DNA from: Geobacter sp.
GTDB lineage: Bacteria; Desulfobacterota; Desulfuromonadia; Geobacterales; Geobacteraceae
Length of the DNA: 64,000 nt
Assembly (NCBI GenBank): GCA_016177775.1
Contig: JACOUQ010000015.1
Span: 248,001-312,000, forward strand
Direction of reading: 5' to 3'
The position numbers and the translations under genes were made by a program. The notes under the pieces were generated by a model that saw only the letters and a program-made list of their open reading frames with translations, had not been told where the DNA came from and ran no database searches. How positions within the stretch are numbered: position 1 is the stretch's first letter; each line of letters opens with the position of its first letter. Shown here in pieces: positions 15,493-24,540 of this stretch.

Positions 15493-16836
15493 ATGAGTAC
15501 CGGCACCTTCATAGAACGCCCCCGTTACCAGTGCGCGCTGGGCGGGGCGCTTGTCACCATCAATTCCATCGACAGGGCGGTGGCCATAGTCCATGCCTCC
15601 CCCGGCTGCGCGGCCAGCGCCGACGGCGCCGCCACCGTGGGGAGCGGCTACTGGGGGACCACCGTTACTGACGGGAGGGCAACCCCGAGCACCAACATAG
15701 TCGAGAAGGAGATCATCTTCGGCGGCGAGGAGCGGCTGGCGGAACAGATCGAATCGACCCTCAAGGTTGTCGACGCCGATCTCTACGCCGTCATCACCGG
15801 CTGCATGACCGACATCATCGGGGACGACGTGAAGTCGGTGGTTGGGGAATTCCGCAAGCAAGGAAAGCCGGTGATCTTCGCCGAGACAGGCGGTTTCAAG
15901 GGGGACTCCTCCGTCGGCTACGAGTTCATCTGGGACGCCATCATCAACCAGTACGTGGAGAAGGGGTTGCCGAAAAACCCGAGGCTGGTCAACATCCTCG
16001 GCCTGGTGCCGGCCCAGGACGTCTTCTGGCGCGGGAACCTCGCGGAACTGAAAAGCCTCCTCACCGCCATCGGCCTGGAGGTCAACACCTTCCTCACCCC
16101 CTTCGACGACCTGGCGGCGCTGAAAACCTCGTCCCAGGCGGCCCTGACCATCGTCCTGTCCGACGTGCACGGCGATAAGGCGGCACGCCTTTACGAAGAG
16201 GCGCACGGCATCCCCTTCGTGAACGAGCCGCTCCCCATCGGCCCCACTGCCACGACTGAATTCCTGCGGAGAATAGCCGAGCGCTTCAACCTCGACCGGC
16301 AGCAGGTGGAGAATGTGATCGACGAGGAGAGCCGATGGTATTACAGTTTCATCAACCCCCTTACCGACCTCTTCACCGACCAGGACTTCCAGCGCTTTGC
16401 CGTGGTCGTCGGCAACGCCGACTACGCCTATGCCGCCACCCGGTTCGTCGCCAACGACCTTGGCTGGATTCCGTACTTCGCGGCGATCACCGATGTCTTG
16501 ACCGATGAGGAGAAGAAACGGGTGCAGGAGAGATTCGCTGCAATCGAGCCCGATCTGCGGCCCAAGGTGGTGTTCGAGACCGACACCAGCCAGGTACAGG
16601 CCCGTCTGCAAGAGGAGTTGGCGAAGGAGGATGACCCGTACGGCACCCCCATCAGCCCCGCCTTTGTCCTGGGGAGCACTCTTGACCGGCCGCTGGCGGC
16701 TGATATCAAGGCGGCATTCTGGGGCATCTCCTATCCCATCACCAACAGGATAATCACCGACCAGGGGTATGTTGGTTTCAGGGGGGGATTGCGCCTCGCC
16801 ACCGAGATAGTCAGCGTCCTGGTGAGCAACAGGTAG
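15493..16836 (+). CDS. NifK-like subunit of a nitrogenase-like reductase, copy 1 (447 aa)
   Basis: AAGGAG precedes ATG 15493. The three beta-subunit P-cluster-type cysteines are present: Cys14 (RYQCALGG), Cys39 (ASPGCAAS) and Cys104 (TGCMTDIIGDD). It also has the family blocks ETGGFKGDSSVGYE near 137 and LPIGPTATTEFLR near 245. It lacks the N-terminal extension of true NifK and is shorter. It pairs with the NifD-like gene just upstream and is equal in length to the second NifK-like protein at 34078. Electron supply would come from the NifH-like protein at 26587. Confidence 0.88.
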   Translation: MSTGTFIERPRYQCALGGALVTINSIDRAVAIVHASPGCAASADGAATVGSGYWGTTVTDGRATPSTNIVEKEIIFGGEERLAEQIESTLKVVDADLYAVITGCMTDIIGDDVKSVVGEFRKQGKPVIFAETGGFKGDSSVGYEFIWDAIINQYVEKGLPKNPRLVNILGLVPAQDVFWRGNLAELKSLLTAIGLEVNTFLTPFDDLAALKTSSQAALTIVLSDVHGDKAARLYEEAHGIPFVNEPLPIGPTATTEFLRRIAERFNLDRQQVENVIDEESRWYYSFINPLTDLFTDQDFQRFAVVVGNADYAYAATRFVANDLGWIPYFAAITDVLTDEEKKRVQERFAAIEPDLRPKVVFETDTSQVQARLQEELAKEDDPYGTPISPAFVLGSTLDRPLAADIKAAFWGISYPITNRIITDQGYVGFRGGLRLATEIVSVLVSNR

Positions 16837-16850
16837 GAAAGGCAGGTTGT

Positions 16851-16913
16851 CAGGCTGAAGGCTGAAGGTAGACCGAGTCTCCTCTTCAGTCTTAACCTTC
16901 AGCCTTCAGCCTG
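16851..16913. repeat. Hairpin repeat, GGCTGAA heptamer family
   Basis: Arms of 19 bp, CAGGCTGAAGGCTGAAGGT (16851-16869) and its exact complement (16895-16913). The same heptamer family occurs at 33993-34048 and in one-armed form at 59783-59859. Confidence 0.8.
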
Positions 16914-16928
16914 TATCAGGAGGAACCC

Positions 16929-17414
16929 ATGGGCTTCAACCACGTACATCTATCCCAATATCTGAACAAGACGCGCTTCATTACCCTGTCAACGGTGAAG
17001 AACGGCAATCCGGCATTGAGGACAATGGCAGCCTTTGCCGCTGAGGGGATTTCACCGGTCTTTTCGACCCACAGGGATACGGACAAGGTGCGGCAGATCG
17101 AGGAAAACCCCCACGTCTCCATCCTTTTCCAGCATGAAAACCAGCATCTCCGGACATTCGTCAACATAACCATATCCGGAATTGCGCGGCGCGTCGACGA
17201 CAGGGACGACCAGGAGCGGATCATCGCCCTCATTGGCGCCAGGAACCTCCGTTACCAGGAGCGGGCGGCGCGGGGGGAGTTGATAGAGCATCTGTTCTAC
17301 CGGGTGGAACCGGTCGAGATCAAGATACTAGACTTCGCCAGGTCGCCAAGCCCGCAAGGGGTGCAACTGGTACGGCTTTCTGGCGGGAAAGAGAAGGCTG
17401 CCCGGGCGGCATGA
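16929..17414 (+). CDS. Pyridoxamine 5'-phosphate oxidase-family flavoprotein (161 aa)
   Basis: A split-barrel FMN-binding fold is indicated by FITLSTVKNGNPALRTMAAF near residue 16, then PVFSTHRDTDKVRQIEENPHVSILFQ and IRGIARRVDD-like strands. The final KILDFAR segment is typical of general-stress-protein-26-like members. It is not the biosynthetic PdxH, as it is short and lacks that enzyme's substrate motif. It follows the NifK-like gene by about 90 bp, with only a hairpin between, so it may belong to that operon. Redox partner unknown. Confidence 0.8.
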   Translation: MGFNHVHLSQYLNKTRFITLSTVKNGNPALRTMAAFAAEGISPVFSTHRDTDKVRQIEENPHVSILFQHENQHLRTFVNITISGIARRVDDRDDQERIIALIGARNLRYQERAARGELIEHLFYRVEPVEIKILDFARSPSPQGVQLVRLSGGKEKAARAA

Positions 17415-17430
17415 GGAAGTTGAATATTAT

Positions 17431-18672
17431 ATGCTTCACGAATCCAATCGACTGGAGCTGCGTCTGATGGCGCAGGCCGGGCATCCGTCCCGGCAGGGGC
17501 TGCTCAGTTTCCTCTCCCTCAATTTCCTCTGCGGCTGCGCCAGCGGGATTCTGCAACTGGCCCTGCCGCTGTACGCCCTTTATCTGCACGCGAACACTGT
17601 CCAGCTCGGCCTGATCGCCGGGGTGAGCAGCGTTGGGCGGATGCTGATTATCATCCCTTCCGGGCTCCTCATCGACCGTATCGGGGCACGCCGGCTTTAC
17701 TTCCACGGCACGTCCCTGTGCGCCATTCTTGTGGGTGCGCTGGTCCTGGTATCCTCGCCGTGGGCGCTCATGGCGGTGATGCTTTTCCAGGGGATGGCGC
17801 AATCGGTCAGCTTCCTCGCTCTCCAGGCCGGGTTCCTGAAGCGCCTGCCGTTTCTGGACCAGACCCAGGCCGGATGGCAGCGGGGCTCGACCCAGCTCGG
17901 CTATTACCTGGTCGGGCCGGTCGCCGGCGGCCTTCTGCTCCAGGAGAACCTCTATCCCCTCACCTTCCTGGTGGTGGCGGCCGTCTTCTCCCTTGCGGTC
18001 CTGATATCGCTCTATCGCCGCCTCCGTGGGTTCCGGGAGGTGGCCGATACGGCAGTTCAGTCACACACAGGAGAATGGGGCAAGCTGCGCGCGCTCCTTG
18101 CCGATCCGTTGCTTCTCCAAGTGCTGGGGATCGAATGCCTCGGCGCGGCCATTTTCATGATCTTCCGCACCTTCGCCCCCCCTGTGGCGGTGGAGGTGTT
18201 ACACCTGCCGATACGTGCGATCTCCTTCCTCATCATCCTCCAGGGGTCCGCGGCCATGTCGAGCCTGTTCTGCGGCGGACGCCTGCTGCTCCGGTATTCA
18301 GCCGGCCAGGTGTTTACCGGCGCCTCCCTTCTTGTCACAACAGGGATGATCCTGCTGGCCACGGCCCAAGGGTTCCCGCTCTTCCTTCTTGGCGGCACCA
18401 TCTACGGCGTCGGCACCGGACTTTTGAGCCTCTGCAGCCTGACCAAAATTGGTAGCGTCGCGGGGGAAAAGGGGAAGATCGCCGCCCTCTTCAGTCTCAG
18501 CATCGCCGTCGGCAATACCTTCGGCCCTGTCCTGGGCGGTGTGGTGGGCGAGCTTCTGACGGTGCAGGCGGCGTTCCTTACTCCGGTGGCGCTTTTCACC
18601 GGCATCCTCGCCATCGCCAGCTATTATCGGTTCAGGAGTTACGAGGTTGAGACGGAGACGGTCGGTGACTGA
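17431..18672 (+). CDS. Major facilitator superfamily transporter (413 aa)
   Basis: Twelve membrane helices are predicted, with the MFS loop signature SGLLIDRIGARR near residue 73 and a C-terminal half repeat (VLGGVVGELLTVQAAF near 370). The N-terminal helix contains GCASGILQLALPLYAL. It starts 16 bp after the flavoprotein gene, so the two are likely cotranscribed at the end of the nitrogenase-like operon. It may export a product or import a substrate. No substrate-specific motif is recognisable. Confidence 0.85.
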   Translation: MLHESNRLELRLMAQAGHPSRQGLLSFLSLNFLCGCASGILQLALPLYALYLHANTVQLGLIAGVSSVGRMLIIIPSGLLIDRIGARRLYFHGTSLCAILVGALVLVSSPWALMAVMLFQGMAQSVSFLALQAGFLKRLPFLDQTQAGWQRGSTQLGYYLVGPVAGGLLLQENLYPLTFLVVAAVFSLAVLISLYRRLRGFREVADTAVQSHTGEWGKLRALLADPLLLQVLGIECLGAAIFMIFRTFAPPVAVEVLHLPIRAISFLIILQGSAAMSSLFCGGRLLLRYSAGQVFTGASLLVTTGMILLATAQGFPLFLLGGTIYGVGTGLLSLCSLTKIGSVAGEKGKIAALFSLSIAVGNTFGPVLGGVVGELLTVQAAFLTPVALFTGILAIASYYRFRSYEVETETVGD

Positions 18673-18707
18673 AAGGTAATGCTTCAGTTAAATATTGGGA
18701 AAAATGA

Positions 18708-18765
18708 TTGACAGCTTGATTTTAAACCGGTAAGGTACAGTACATAAAATCTATAAAACTAATAG
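18708..18765 (+). promoter_or_regulatory. Promoter and operator of the exported glutaredoxin-like gene
   Basis: TTGACA 18708-18713, 17 bp, TAAGGT 18731-18736; the dyad CTAT-AAAACTA-ATAG lies at 18751-18765 over the expected transcript start. Confidence 0.55.
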
Positions 18766-18790
18766 ACTAAAGGTTGACTTGATCGACAAG

Positions 18791-18824
18791 AGACCGGATG
18801 CGTTGCAGCGTCCGGTCTTTTTTT
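18791..18824 (+). terminator. Terminator within the leader of the glutaredoxin-like gene
   Basis: AGACCGGA (18791-18798) pairs with TCCGGTCT (18811-18818) and is followed by a run of seven T in all. Lying between the promoter and the gene, it is probably an attenuator. It lacks the CCGG-ACAA-CCGG hairpin of the other three leaders. Confidence 0.7.
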
Positions 18825-18876
18825 GTCTCAAACTTTTTCATTCTGCAGCCCGCTTCCACGGCTCAGGAGGGAAAAC

Positions 18877-19245
18877 ATGAAAAAAATGGTCGGATTCACG
18901 TTCCTGGCGGTTCTTCTTGCCAGCTTCTCCATGGCATTGGCCGGAACAGGCCCGGTTGCCGCCGGGGGGGCGATGTACCCGGAAGTGGTGATCTATTCAA
19001 CCCCATGGTGCGCCAGCTGCAAGGCTGCCATGGAATACCTGGCGAAAAACGATATTCCCTTCGTGAAGAAGGATGTGACCGTGGACGGGAGTTACATGGA
19101 AGAGCTGCAAACCAGGTACAGGAGCAGCGCGGTGCCGCTGATAGTGATAGGAAGGGACGAAAAGGTATTGAAGGGTTTTGTCCTGGAGGCGTTTCAAAAG
19201 GCCTACAGGGAGGTGGTGGCGAAGAGATCGCGAAGTAGGGATTAA
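18877..19245 (+). CDS. Exported glutaredoxin/thioredoxin-fold protein (122 aa)
   Basis: Start ATG 18877 has AGGAGGG upstream. A signal peptide (residues 1-22, MKKMVGFTFLAVLLASF...ALA) precedes a glutaredoxin-like domain. That domain has the active site TPWCASC near 43-49 and the cis-Pro loop AVPLIVIG near 90. Periplasmic thiol-disulfide exchange is expected. The upstream sulfur-regulon dyad and attenuator place it in the same response as the transporters and nitrogenase-like enzymes. Confidence 0.85.
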   Translation: MKKMVGFTFLAVLLASFSMALAGTGPVAAGGAMYPEVVIYSTPWCASCKAAMEYLAKNDIPFVKKDVTVDGSYMEELQTRYRSSAVPLIVIGRDEKVLKGFVLEAFQKAYREVVAKRSRSRD

Positions 19246-19264
19246 ATTTTTTTACCTCAAAAGT

Positions 19265-19279
19265 CTACTAAACAAATAG
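19265..19279 (+). promoter_or_regulatory. CTAY-N7-ATAG dyad before the lipoprotein-porin operon
   Basis: CTAC-TAAACAA-ATAG, followed 20 bp later by leader copy C. Confidence 0.6.
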
Positions 19280-19296
19280 AATAAATGGCAAAAGCT

Positions 19297-19341
19297 GACC
19301 AGATAACTGGAGGCCGGCCCCGCTGGGGTTCCGGCGTTTTT
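19297..19341 (+). promoter_or_regulatory. Leader hairpin and terminator, copy C
   Basis: GA-CCAG-ATAA-CTGG-AGG: relative to copy B both sides of one base pair have changed (CCGG/CCGG to CCAG/CTGG), which keeps pairing. GCCGG (19313-19317), CCCC-GCT-GGGG and CCGGC (19331-19335) then form a terminator with GTTTTTG. Confidence 0.6.
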
Positions 19342-19361
19342 GCCGGAAAGAGAGGGTGATT

Positions 19362-20393
19362 ATGCAGCAGAGCGTATTGGGCGTGGAGGGTGAAAAACAG
19401 GTCGGGATTGAACGATCGATGGCGATCAGGGTGTGGGTCCGCTGGGCCTCCCTTCTCATCATGGCGGCATCGGTTCTTCTCGGGGGGTGCGCGGTTAATC
19501 GTCAGGCAGTCAGTACCGAGGATTACGTGGAAATCGACAATCCCTTTTATGATCCCGTAACCAATGATTCACCGAAGATATGGGTGCCTCGGAGTTACGT
19601 GGAGAAGGGGGTCCCGCGCGGAAAGAAGTTGCTGAAGAAGGGGTATGAACAGGTGGCTGGGACAACCCAGGCACCGTCAAGTGACCAGGGATTAGCCCTG
19701 CAACGTAAGTCTTACCGGCTTCGACTTCGGCTGGCGGTATTTGAGCCGGGAGGGCCGGCTCTCGGGGCGCGGCTTCAGCAACTGCTCAGCCGCGGAAACA
19801 TCATTCGCCCGTATGTCAAGCCGGTATCCAGCGTGTCCGAGTCCGACCGGCAACGGCTGGCGTACCTCGGCGCCCTCGACGCGCAGCCGGGCGGGGGGCC
19901 TGCCCTGGTTCTTGCGGCGCCGGAAGGGACCGGCCCGGGGTCACGCATCAAGGCCGATCTTTACGATATCCGTGGCCCGGTCCTCATCCGCTCCTTCACT
20001 CTGACCGTTCCCCCTGCCGCGAAGGATGAAACTCGGGAGGATGCGGAGCGGAAAACGCTCGGTGGCCTCACCGACGCGGTTCTGAGTTCACTGGAATGGT
20101 TCACCTGGTACGGCAGGGTAGTGAACGTTAGCGGAGGAAGGGTGTACGTGGACGCCGGGGCGGAAACAGGGCTCAAGACCGGCCAGCGGCTCACCGTGTA
20201 TCGGGGCGGGGAAACGGTCAAGGGGATCGGCTTCGCGCCGGGAGAGCGGGTTGCGTCCATAACTGTCGCCGCGCTGGTGGGACCGGACGGGGCGTATGCC
20301 GAAACTTCCGACGCCGCAATAATCAAACCGGGTGATTTTGTCGAACTGGAAATTAATCCTGATGTAGACCACACCAAGGAGGATAATAAATGA
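19362..20393 (+). CDS. Lipoprotein of unknown function (343 aa)
   Basis: A lipobox LLGGC closes a hydrophobic segment (VRWASLLIMAASV), so it is lipid-anchored. I use ATG 19362 because GAGAGG precedes it. An internal ATG at 19419 would give a more usual lipoprotein signal length but has no clear ribosome site. The C-terminal region (about 240-330: VNVSGGRVYVDAGAETGLKTGQRLTVYRGG) resembles the small beta domain found in FlgT-like and other envelope proteins. Its stop overlaps the porin start (ATGA), so the two are coupled. Confidence 0.75.
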   Translation: MQQSVLGVEGEKQVGIERSMAIRVWVRWASLLIMAASVLLGGCAVNRQAVSTEDYVEIDNPFYDPVTNDSPKIWVPRSYVEKGVPRGKKLLKKGYEQVAGTTQAPSSDQGLALQRKSYRLRLRLAVFEPGGPALGARLQQLLSRGNIIRPYVKPVSSVSESDRQRLAYLGALDAQPGGGPALVLAAPEGTGPGSRIKADLYDIRGPVLIRSFTLTVPPAAKDETREDAERKTLGGLTDAVLSSLEWFTWYGRVVNVSGGRVYVDAGAETGLKTGQRLTVYRGGETVKGIGFAPGERVASITVAALVGPDGAYAETSDAAIIKPGDFVELEINPDVDHTKEDNK

Positions 20394-21760
20394 AGAAATT
20401 GTCAGTACTGTTTGCCGTAGCGCTGTTTGCCGCCACACCGGCCCTGGCCGCCGAAGAGCCCGCAAAGGGCCCGGCCCAGACCCCCTTCAATTGCGATTTC
20501 GAACCGAATTGCGAAGTCGCGCCCGGCATTTACGGGGCCTTGCAGGCCCCCACAACCAGTAAGTTCAATCTTGCCATCGGCGGCTTTGTCAAGCTCGACT
20601 ACGCCTATAACTCGGTCAACTTCGGCCCGACCGGCTTTCTCACGCCGTCTAACGTGCCGAAGAGATCCTCAATTCAGGGACAACGGGACCAGTCGATCCT
20701 GTCAGTCCGGCAGTCCCGCCTCTGGTTCAAGACCAACGGCCCCACCCTGCTGGGCGCAAAGACGACCGGCCTTGTGGAGTTCGACTTCCACCAGGGGGAC
20801 AACAGCAACAACCTGAATCCGAGCCCGCGCCTGCGCCACGCCTATGCCAACATCGACTGGGGAAAGACCCAGGTCCTCTTCGGGCAGAGCGGCGACAATT
20901 TCGGGATACTCTCCGGCAATACGGTTGATTTCAACTCCGGCGCCCAGTCGGGCTTTGCTCCTGGGACGAGAAACCCGCAGATCAGGCTGACCCAACGGGT
21001 CAACCTGAGCAAGGACAACTCCCTGAAACTCGTCCTCGCCGTCCAGACCCCATACCAGGAGAACAACTCGACGTCCGGCACGGCCGGGTCGCCCGGCACC
21101 ACCGGCGACACATGGGGGGTGCAACCGAATGTCGTCGGGCAGGCGCTCTTCATCAGCAAAGCCCTAGGGGTTGCCCCCGGTTACTACGGGCTCAGCCAGA
21201 ACAACTTCACTGCCGGCTTTTTCGGCCTTTACGGCAACAACCACATCCAGGGACAGTCCGAGAAGCTCGATTCCTGGGGGGCCGGTTTCTATACGTTCGT
21301 GCCGGTACTGAGATCGGTTGACGGTAAGAACCGCGCCAGGACCCTGTCGTTCGAGGGGCAGACCTACCTGGCCGCCAATCTGAACGCCAACGGTGCCACC
21401 GGCGCCAATACGGTCAGGCCGGGAGGCGTCGGTACCGACTTGAAGGCGGCGAAGGGATACGGCATCGCCGGCCAGTTCATCCTCTACACCACCCAGGACC
21501 TCGGAATCTCCGCCGGATACGGCCGGAGGAACGCCATCAACTATGCCAACTACAGGAACAACACGAACTTCGAGAAATACAACGAGCTCGTATTCGCTAA
21601 CGTCTCTTATGACCTGAACGCAGCGATACGGGTGGCCACGGAATACCAGCACCTCAAGACCAAATACGGTAATGTGGCCAGCGGCGCCGGTCCACTCGCC
21701 GGAACAGCCGACACGGGTGAGGCCAATATCGCCCGGCTTGCGCTCTACTACTTCTTCTGA
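20390..21760 (+). CDS. Outer-membrane porin-like beta-barrel protein (456 aa)
   Basis: The signal peptide is residues 1-20 (MKKLSVLFAVALFAATPALA). The mature protein is rich in alternating aromatic/polar strands (GGFVKLDYAYNSVNFG, RLWFKTNGPTLLG, ATEYQHLKTKYG) and ends in an aromatic residue (RLALYYFF), the usual signal for BamA-dependent insertion. It resembles DcaP/trimeric-porin-like proteins used for small anionic substrates. Coupled to the lipoprotein gene and preceded by the sulfur operator and leader, it probably admits sulfur compounds. A strong terminator follows. Confidence 0.85.
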   Translation: MKKLSVLFAVALFAATPALAAEEPAKGPAQTPFNCDFEPNCEVAPGIYGALQAPTTSKFNLAIGGFVKLDYAYNSVNFGPTGFLTPSNVPKRSSIQGQRDQSILSVRQSRLWFKTNGPTLLGAKTTGLVEFDFHQGDNSNNLNPSPRLRHAYANIDWGKTQVLFGQSGDNFGILSGNTVDFNSGAQSGFAPGTRNPQIRLTQRVNLSKDNSLKLVLAVQTPYQENNSTSGTAGSPGTTGDTWGVQPNVVGQALFISKALGVAPGYYGLSQNNFTAGFFGLYGNNHIQGQSEKLDSWGAGFYTFVPVLRSVDGKNRARTLSFEGQTYLAANLNANGATGANTVRPGGVGTDLKAAKGYGIAGQFILYTTQDLGISAGYGRRNAINYANYRNNTNFEKYNELVFANVSYDLNAAIRVATEYQHLKTKYGNVASGAGPLAGTADTGEANIARLALYYFF

Positions 21761-21784
21761 TATAAATTGACCATATTCGCTGTG

Positions 21785-21818
21785 GGGCAGGGGCTAGTGA
21801 AGCCCCTGCCCTGTTTTT
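21785..21818 (+). terminator. Intrinsic terminator after the porin gene
   Basis: GGGCAGGGGCT (21785-21795) pairs with AGCCCCTGCCC (21801-21811), followed by TGTTTTTCT. Confidence 0.85.
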
Positions 21819-21840
21819 CTCCGAAAAATGAAAAAAATTG

Positions 21841-21889
21841 TTGACTCACGGGCGAGTAATTGTTATACATTTGTCTATCGGAGAGATAG
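21841..21889 (+). promoter_or_regulatory. Promoter and operator of the Rrf2 regulator gene
   Basis: TTGACT 21841-21846, 17 bp, TATACA 21864-21869, and dyad CTAT-CGGAGAG-ATAG at 21875-21889 directly before the gene: a layout for autorepression. Confidence 0.65.
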
Positions 21890-21898
21890 AGAAAAAGA

Positions 21899-22360
21899 AT
21901 GATCTCGAAAAAAACAAAATACGCGCTCAAGGCGCTCATCTATCTTGCCCAGGAATATGACAAGGGGCCGATCCTCATCGCCGATCTTGCAAAGGAAGAG
22001 CGGATCCCCAAGAAATTTCTGGAGTTGATTCTCCTTGCCCTCAAGAACAACGGTATCCTCCAGAGCAAGAAGGGTAAAGGTGGCGGGTATTTCCTCGGGA
22101 AGCCGCCGCGGAAGGTGAGCATGGGGCAGGTCATCCGGATATTGGAAGGCCCGCTGGCCCCGGTACCCTGTGTCAGCGAGACCGCCTATGCCCACTGCGA
22201 TGAGTGTGACGATGAGGCTACCTGCGGTATCAGGATGGTCATGAAGGATGTCCGTGATGCCATGGCCAATATCCTCGACAATACCACCCTTGCCGATGTG
22301 CTGGAAAAGATCGATCACGCCAGGAAGCAGGGTAAGAACGTCCTCGATTTCGTAATCTAG
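21899..22360 (+). CDS. Rrf2-family regulator, candidate sulfur-response (CymR-like) repressor (153 aa)
   Basis: An Rrf2 winged helix: MISKKTKYALKALIYLA at the start, then [45 protein letters not shown] with the recognition helix and wing. The C-terminal half has three cysteines (PCVSETAYAHCDECDDEATC) placed roughly as in IscR-type Fe-S binding members, with four Cys in total between about 92 and 110. It could therefore carry a cluster, or sense cysteine status like CymR. Ten matching dyads in this window, including one before its own gene, make it the obvious regulator of the region. That assignment is by proximity. Confidence 0.85.
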   Translation: MISKKTKYALKALIYLAQEYDKGPILIADLAKEERIPKKFLELILLALKNNGILQSKKGKGGGYFLGKPPRKVSMGQVIRILEGPLAPVPCVSETAYAHCDECDDEATCGIRMVMKDVRDAMANILDNTTLADVLEKIDHARKQGKNVLDFVI

Positions 22361-22380
22361 AATTTTTTTATTCTATAACA

Positions 22381-22395
22381 CTACTCAATCTATAG
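22381..22395 (+). promoter_or_regulatory. CTAY-N7-ATAG dyad, distal copy before sbp
   Basis: CTAC-TCAATCT-ATAG; first of two sites in front of sbp, spaced 69 bp apart. Confidence 0.6.
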
Positions 22396-22449
22396 ATTTA
22401 TAATTATACTTTCAGGCTTCACGAAACAAAAAATTTTTGTCCCAAAACA

Positions 22450-22464
22450 CTACTCTGTCTATAG
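22450..22464 (+). promoter_or_regulatory. CTAY-N7-ATAG dyad, proximal copy before sbp
   Basis: CTAC-TCTGTCT-ATAG, 25 bp before the sbp start; extended symmetry CTACTCT...AGAGTAG. Confidence 0.65.
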
Positions 22465-22489
22465 AGTAGAACAACAAAGGAGGCTGGTC

Positions 22490-23503
22490 ATGTTGCTTAA
22501 AAACATTCGGAAAATCGCGCTTGTTTCTCTCCTTGTCCTCTCATTCCCACTCGGGGCGTTGGCGGAGGTGAACCTCCTCAACGTCTCCTACGACCCGACC
22601 CGCGAGCTTTACCAGGACTTTAACGCGGCATTCGCCAAGTACTGGAAGAAGAAGGCCGGCGAGGATGTGGTCGTGAAGCAGTCCCACGGCGGCTCCGGCA
22701 AGCAGGCCCGCGCGGTGATCGACGGCCTGGAGGCGGACGTGGTGACCCTGGCGCTCGCCTATGACATCGACGAGATCCACGACAAGGCGAAGCTGATCCC
22801 CGAAAACTGGCAGAAGCGCCTCCCCCACAACAGTTCCCCCTATACCTCCACCATCGTCTTCCTGGTCCGCAAGGGGAATCCCAAGAAGATCAAGGACTGG
22901 AATGACCTGGTGAAGCCGGGTGTGGCGGTCATCACCCCCAATCCCAAGACCTCCGGGGGTGCCCGCTGGAACTACCTGGCTGCCTGGGCCTATGCCCTGA
23001 AGCAGAAGGGGGGGAACGATGCCAAGGCGAAGGAGTTCGTGACAAAACTGTTCAAGAATGTCCCGGTGCTCGATTCCGGCGCCCGCGGCTCCACCACGAC
23101 CTTTGTCCAGAGAGGGCAGGGCGATGTGCTCCTGGCATGGGAGAACGAGGCGTTCCTGGCGGTGAACGAGCTGGGGAAGGACAAGTTCGAGATCGTGGTT
23201 CCGTCGCTCAGCATTCTGGCTGAGCCGCCGGTTACGGTGGTGGACAAGGTGGTGGACAGGAAGGGGACCCGCAAGGTGGCCGAGGAGTATCTGAAATACC
23301 TCTACACCCCTGAAGGTCAGGAACTGGCGGCGAAGAACTACTACCGCCCCATCGACAAGAAGGTGGCCGCTAAATACGCCAAGACCTTCACAAAGGTGAA
23401 GCTCATCACCATTGACGAGGTCTTCGGCGGGTGGCGCAAGGCCCAGAAGACGCACTTCGCCGACGGCGGGGTGTTCGACCAGATCTATACACCTTCGAAG
23501 TAA
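22490..23503 (+). CDS. sbp: Sulfate/thiosulfate-binding periplasmic protein (337 aa)
   Basis: The signal peptide is residues 1-25 ([16 protein letters not shown]...GALA). The mature sequence has all Sbp/CysP landmarks: [17 protein letters not shown] near 27, [19 protein letters not shown] near 62, and [17 protein letters not shown] near 145, which contribute the sulfate-binding backbone and side chains. ATG 22490 has AAGGAGG upstream. It is the first gene of the sulfate importer, behind two sulfur-regulon dyads. Confidence 0.95.
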   Translation: MLLKNIRKIALVSLLVLSFPLGALAEVNLLNVSYDPTRELYQDFNAAFAKYWKKKAGEDVVVKQSHGGSGKQARAVIDGLEADVVTLALAYDIDEIHDKAKLIPENWQKRLPHNSSPYTSTIVFLVRKGNPKKIKDWNDLVKPGVAVITPNPKTSGGARWNYLAAWAYALKQKGGNDAKAKEFVTKLFKNVPVLDSGARGSTTTFVQRGQGDVLLAWENEAFLAVNELGKDKFEIVVPSLSILAEPPVTVVDKVVDRKGTRKVAEEYLKYLYTPEGQELAAKNYYRPIDKKVAAKYAKTFTKVKLITIDEVFGGWRKAQKTHFADGGVFDQIYTPSK

Positions 23504-23509
23504 TATAAG

Positions 23510-23578
23510 GTAGGGGCGGACCTATGTGTCCGCCCTGTTACCCCATCAGAATGGGCGCACACACGGGTACGCCCCTAC
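23510..23578. repeat. REP element between sbp and cysT
   Basis: GTAGGGGCGGACC...GTCCGCCC and GGGCGCACACACGGG...GCCCCTAC units. Confidence 0.85.
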
Positions 23579-23588
23579 GGAAACTGAA

Positions 23589-24419
23589 ATGGCATTGCAT
23601 AACAAAAAAAATTCCGTCATCCCGGGCTTCGGCCCGACCCTCGGGTACACCATTTTCTACCTGAGCCTGATTGTCCTGATCCCGCTCTCGGCGCTGGTCA
23701 TAAAGTCGACCGACCTCTCCTGGCAGCAGTTCGTTGGTGCGGTGACAGCGGATCGGGTGCTGGCTTCGTACCGGGTCACCTTCGGCGCGGCGCTCATGGC
23801 TGCGGCGGCCAACGCCTTCTTTGGCGTGCTGGTCGCCTGGGTCCTGGTCCGCTACCGGTTTCCGGGGAAGAGGCTCGTGGACGCCCTGGTGGACCTGCCG
23901 TTCGCGCTCCCGACAGCGGTAGCCGGCATCACCCTTGCCACGGTCTACTCCTCTAACGGCTGGCTCGGCAGGTACCTGGAGCCACGCGGCATCAAGGTGG
24001 CCTTCACCCCTGTCGGGATCTTCGTGGCTATGACCTTTATCGGCCTTCCTTTCGTGGTCCGGACGGTCCAGCCGGTCCTGGAGGAGCTGGAGAGCGAGGT
24101 GGAAGAGGCTGCTGTCTGCCTGGGAGCCTGCCGCTGGCAGACCTTCAGCCGGGTCCTCTTCCCGACTCTGCTGCCGTCTGTCCTGACCGGATTCGCCCTG
24201 GCGTTCGCCCGGGCAGTGGGAGAGTACGGCTCGGTGATCTTCATTGCCGGCAACATGCCGATGGTCTCCGAGATTACCCCGCTCCTCATTATCACCAAGC
24301 TGGAGCAGTACGACTACGCCGGCGCAACGGCCATCGCTTCGGTGATGCTGGGGGCGTCGTTCATCCTACTCTTTGCCGTCAATCTCCTTCAGTGGTGGAG
24401 CAGAAGATACGCTGAGTAG
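23589..24419 (+). CDS. cysT: Sulfate ABC transporter permease CysT (276 aa)
   Basis: Start at ATG 23589, just after the REP element (an earlier in-frame ATG lies inside the repeat). About six membrane helices; the CysT core [24 protein letters not shown] near residue 105 and the EAA loop [26 protein letters not shown] near 175. It pairs with CysW. The TAG stop at 24417-24419 is the TAG of GTAGGGG, the first bases of the next REP. Confidence 0.95.
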   Translation: MALHNKKNSVIPGFGPTLGYTIFYLSLIVLIPLSALVIKSTDLSWQQFVGAVTADRVLASYRVTFGAALMAAAANAFFGVLVAWVLVRYRFPGKRLVDALVDLPFALPTAVAGITLATVYSSNGWLGRYLEPRGIKVAFTPVGIFVAMTFIGLPFVVRTVQPVLEELESEVEEAAVCLGACRWQTFSRVLFPTLLPSVLTGFALAFARAVGEYGSVIFIAGNMPMVSEITPLLIITKLEQYDYAGATAIASVMLGASFILLFAVNLLQWWSRRYAE

Positions 24420-24496
24420 GGGCGGCCCTGCGTGGCCGCCCTTCAGCCCTGCGTGGCCGCTGCCAAATCAGGGCAACCACACAGGGTTGCCCCTAC
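24416..24496. repeat. REP element between cysT and cysW, supplying the cysT stop
   Basis: Three partial units including GGCGGCCCTGCGTGGCCGCC and GGGCAACC...GGTTGCCCCTAC. Its opening GTAG contains the cysT stop codon. Confidence 0.85.
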
Positions 24497-24540
24497 CAAG
24501 GGACGCTTAATTGCCGTAAGAATCAGAGGAGAAACAACTC

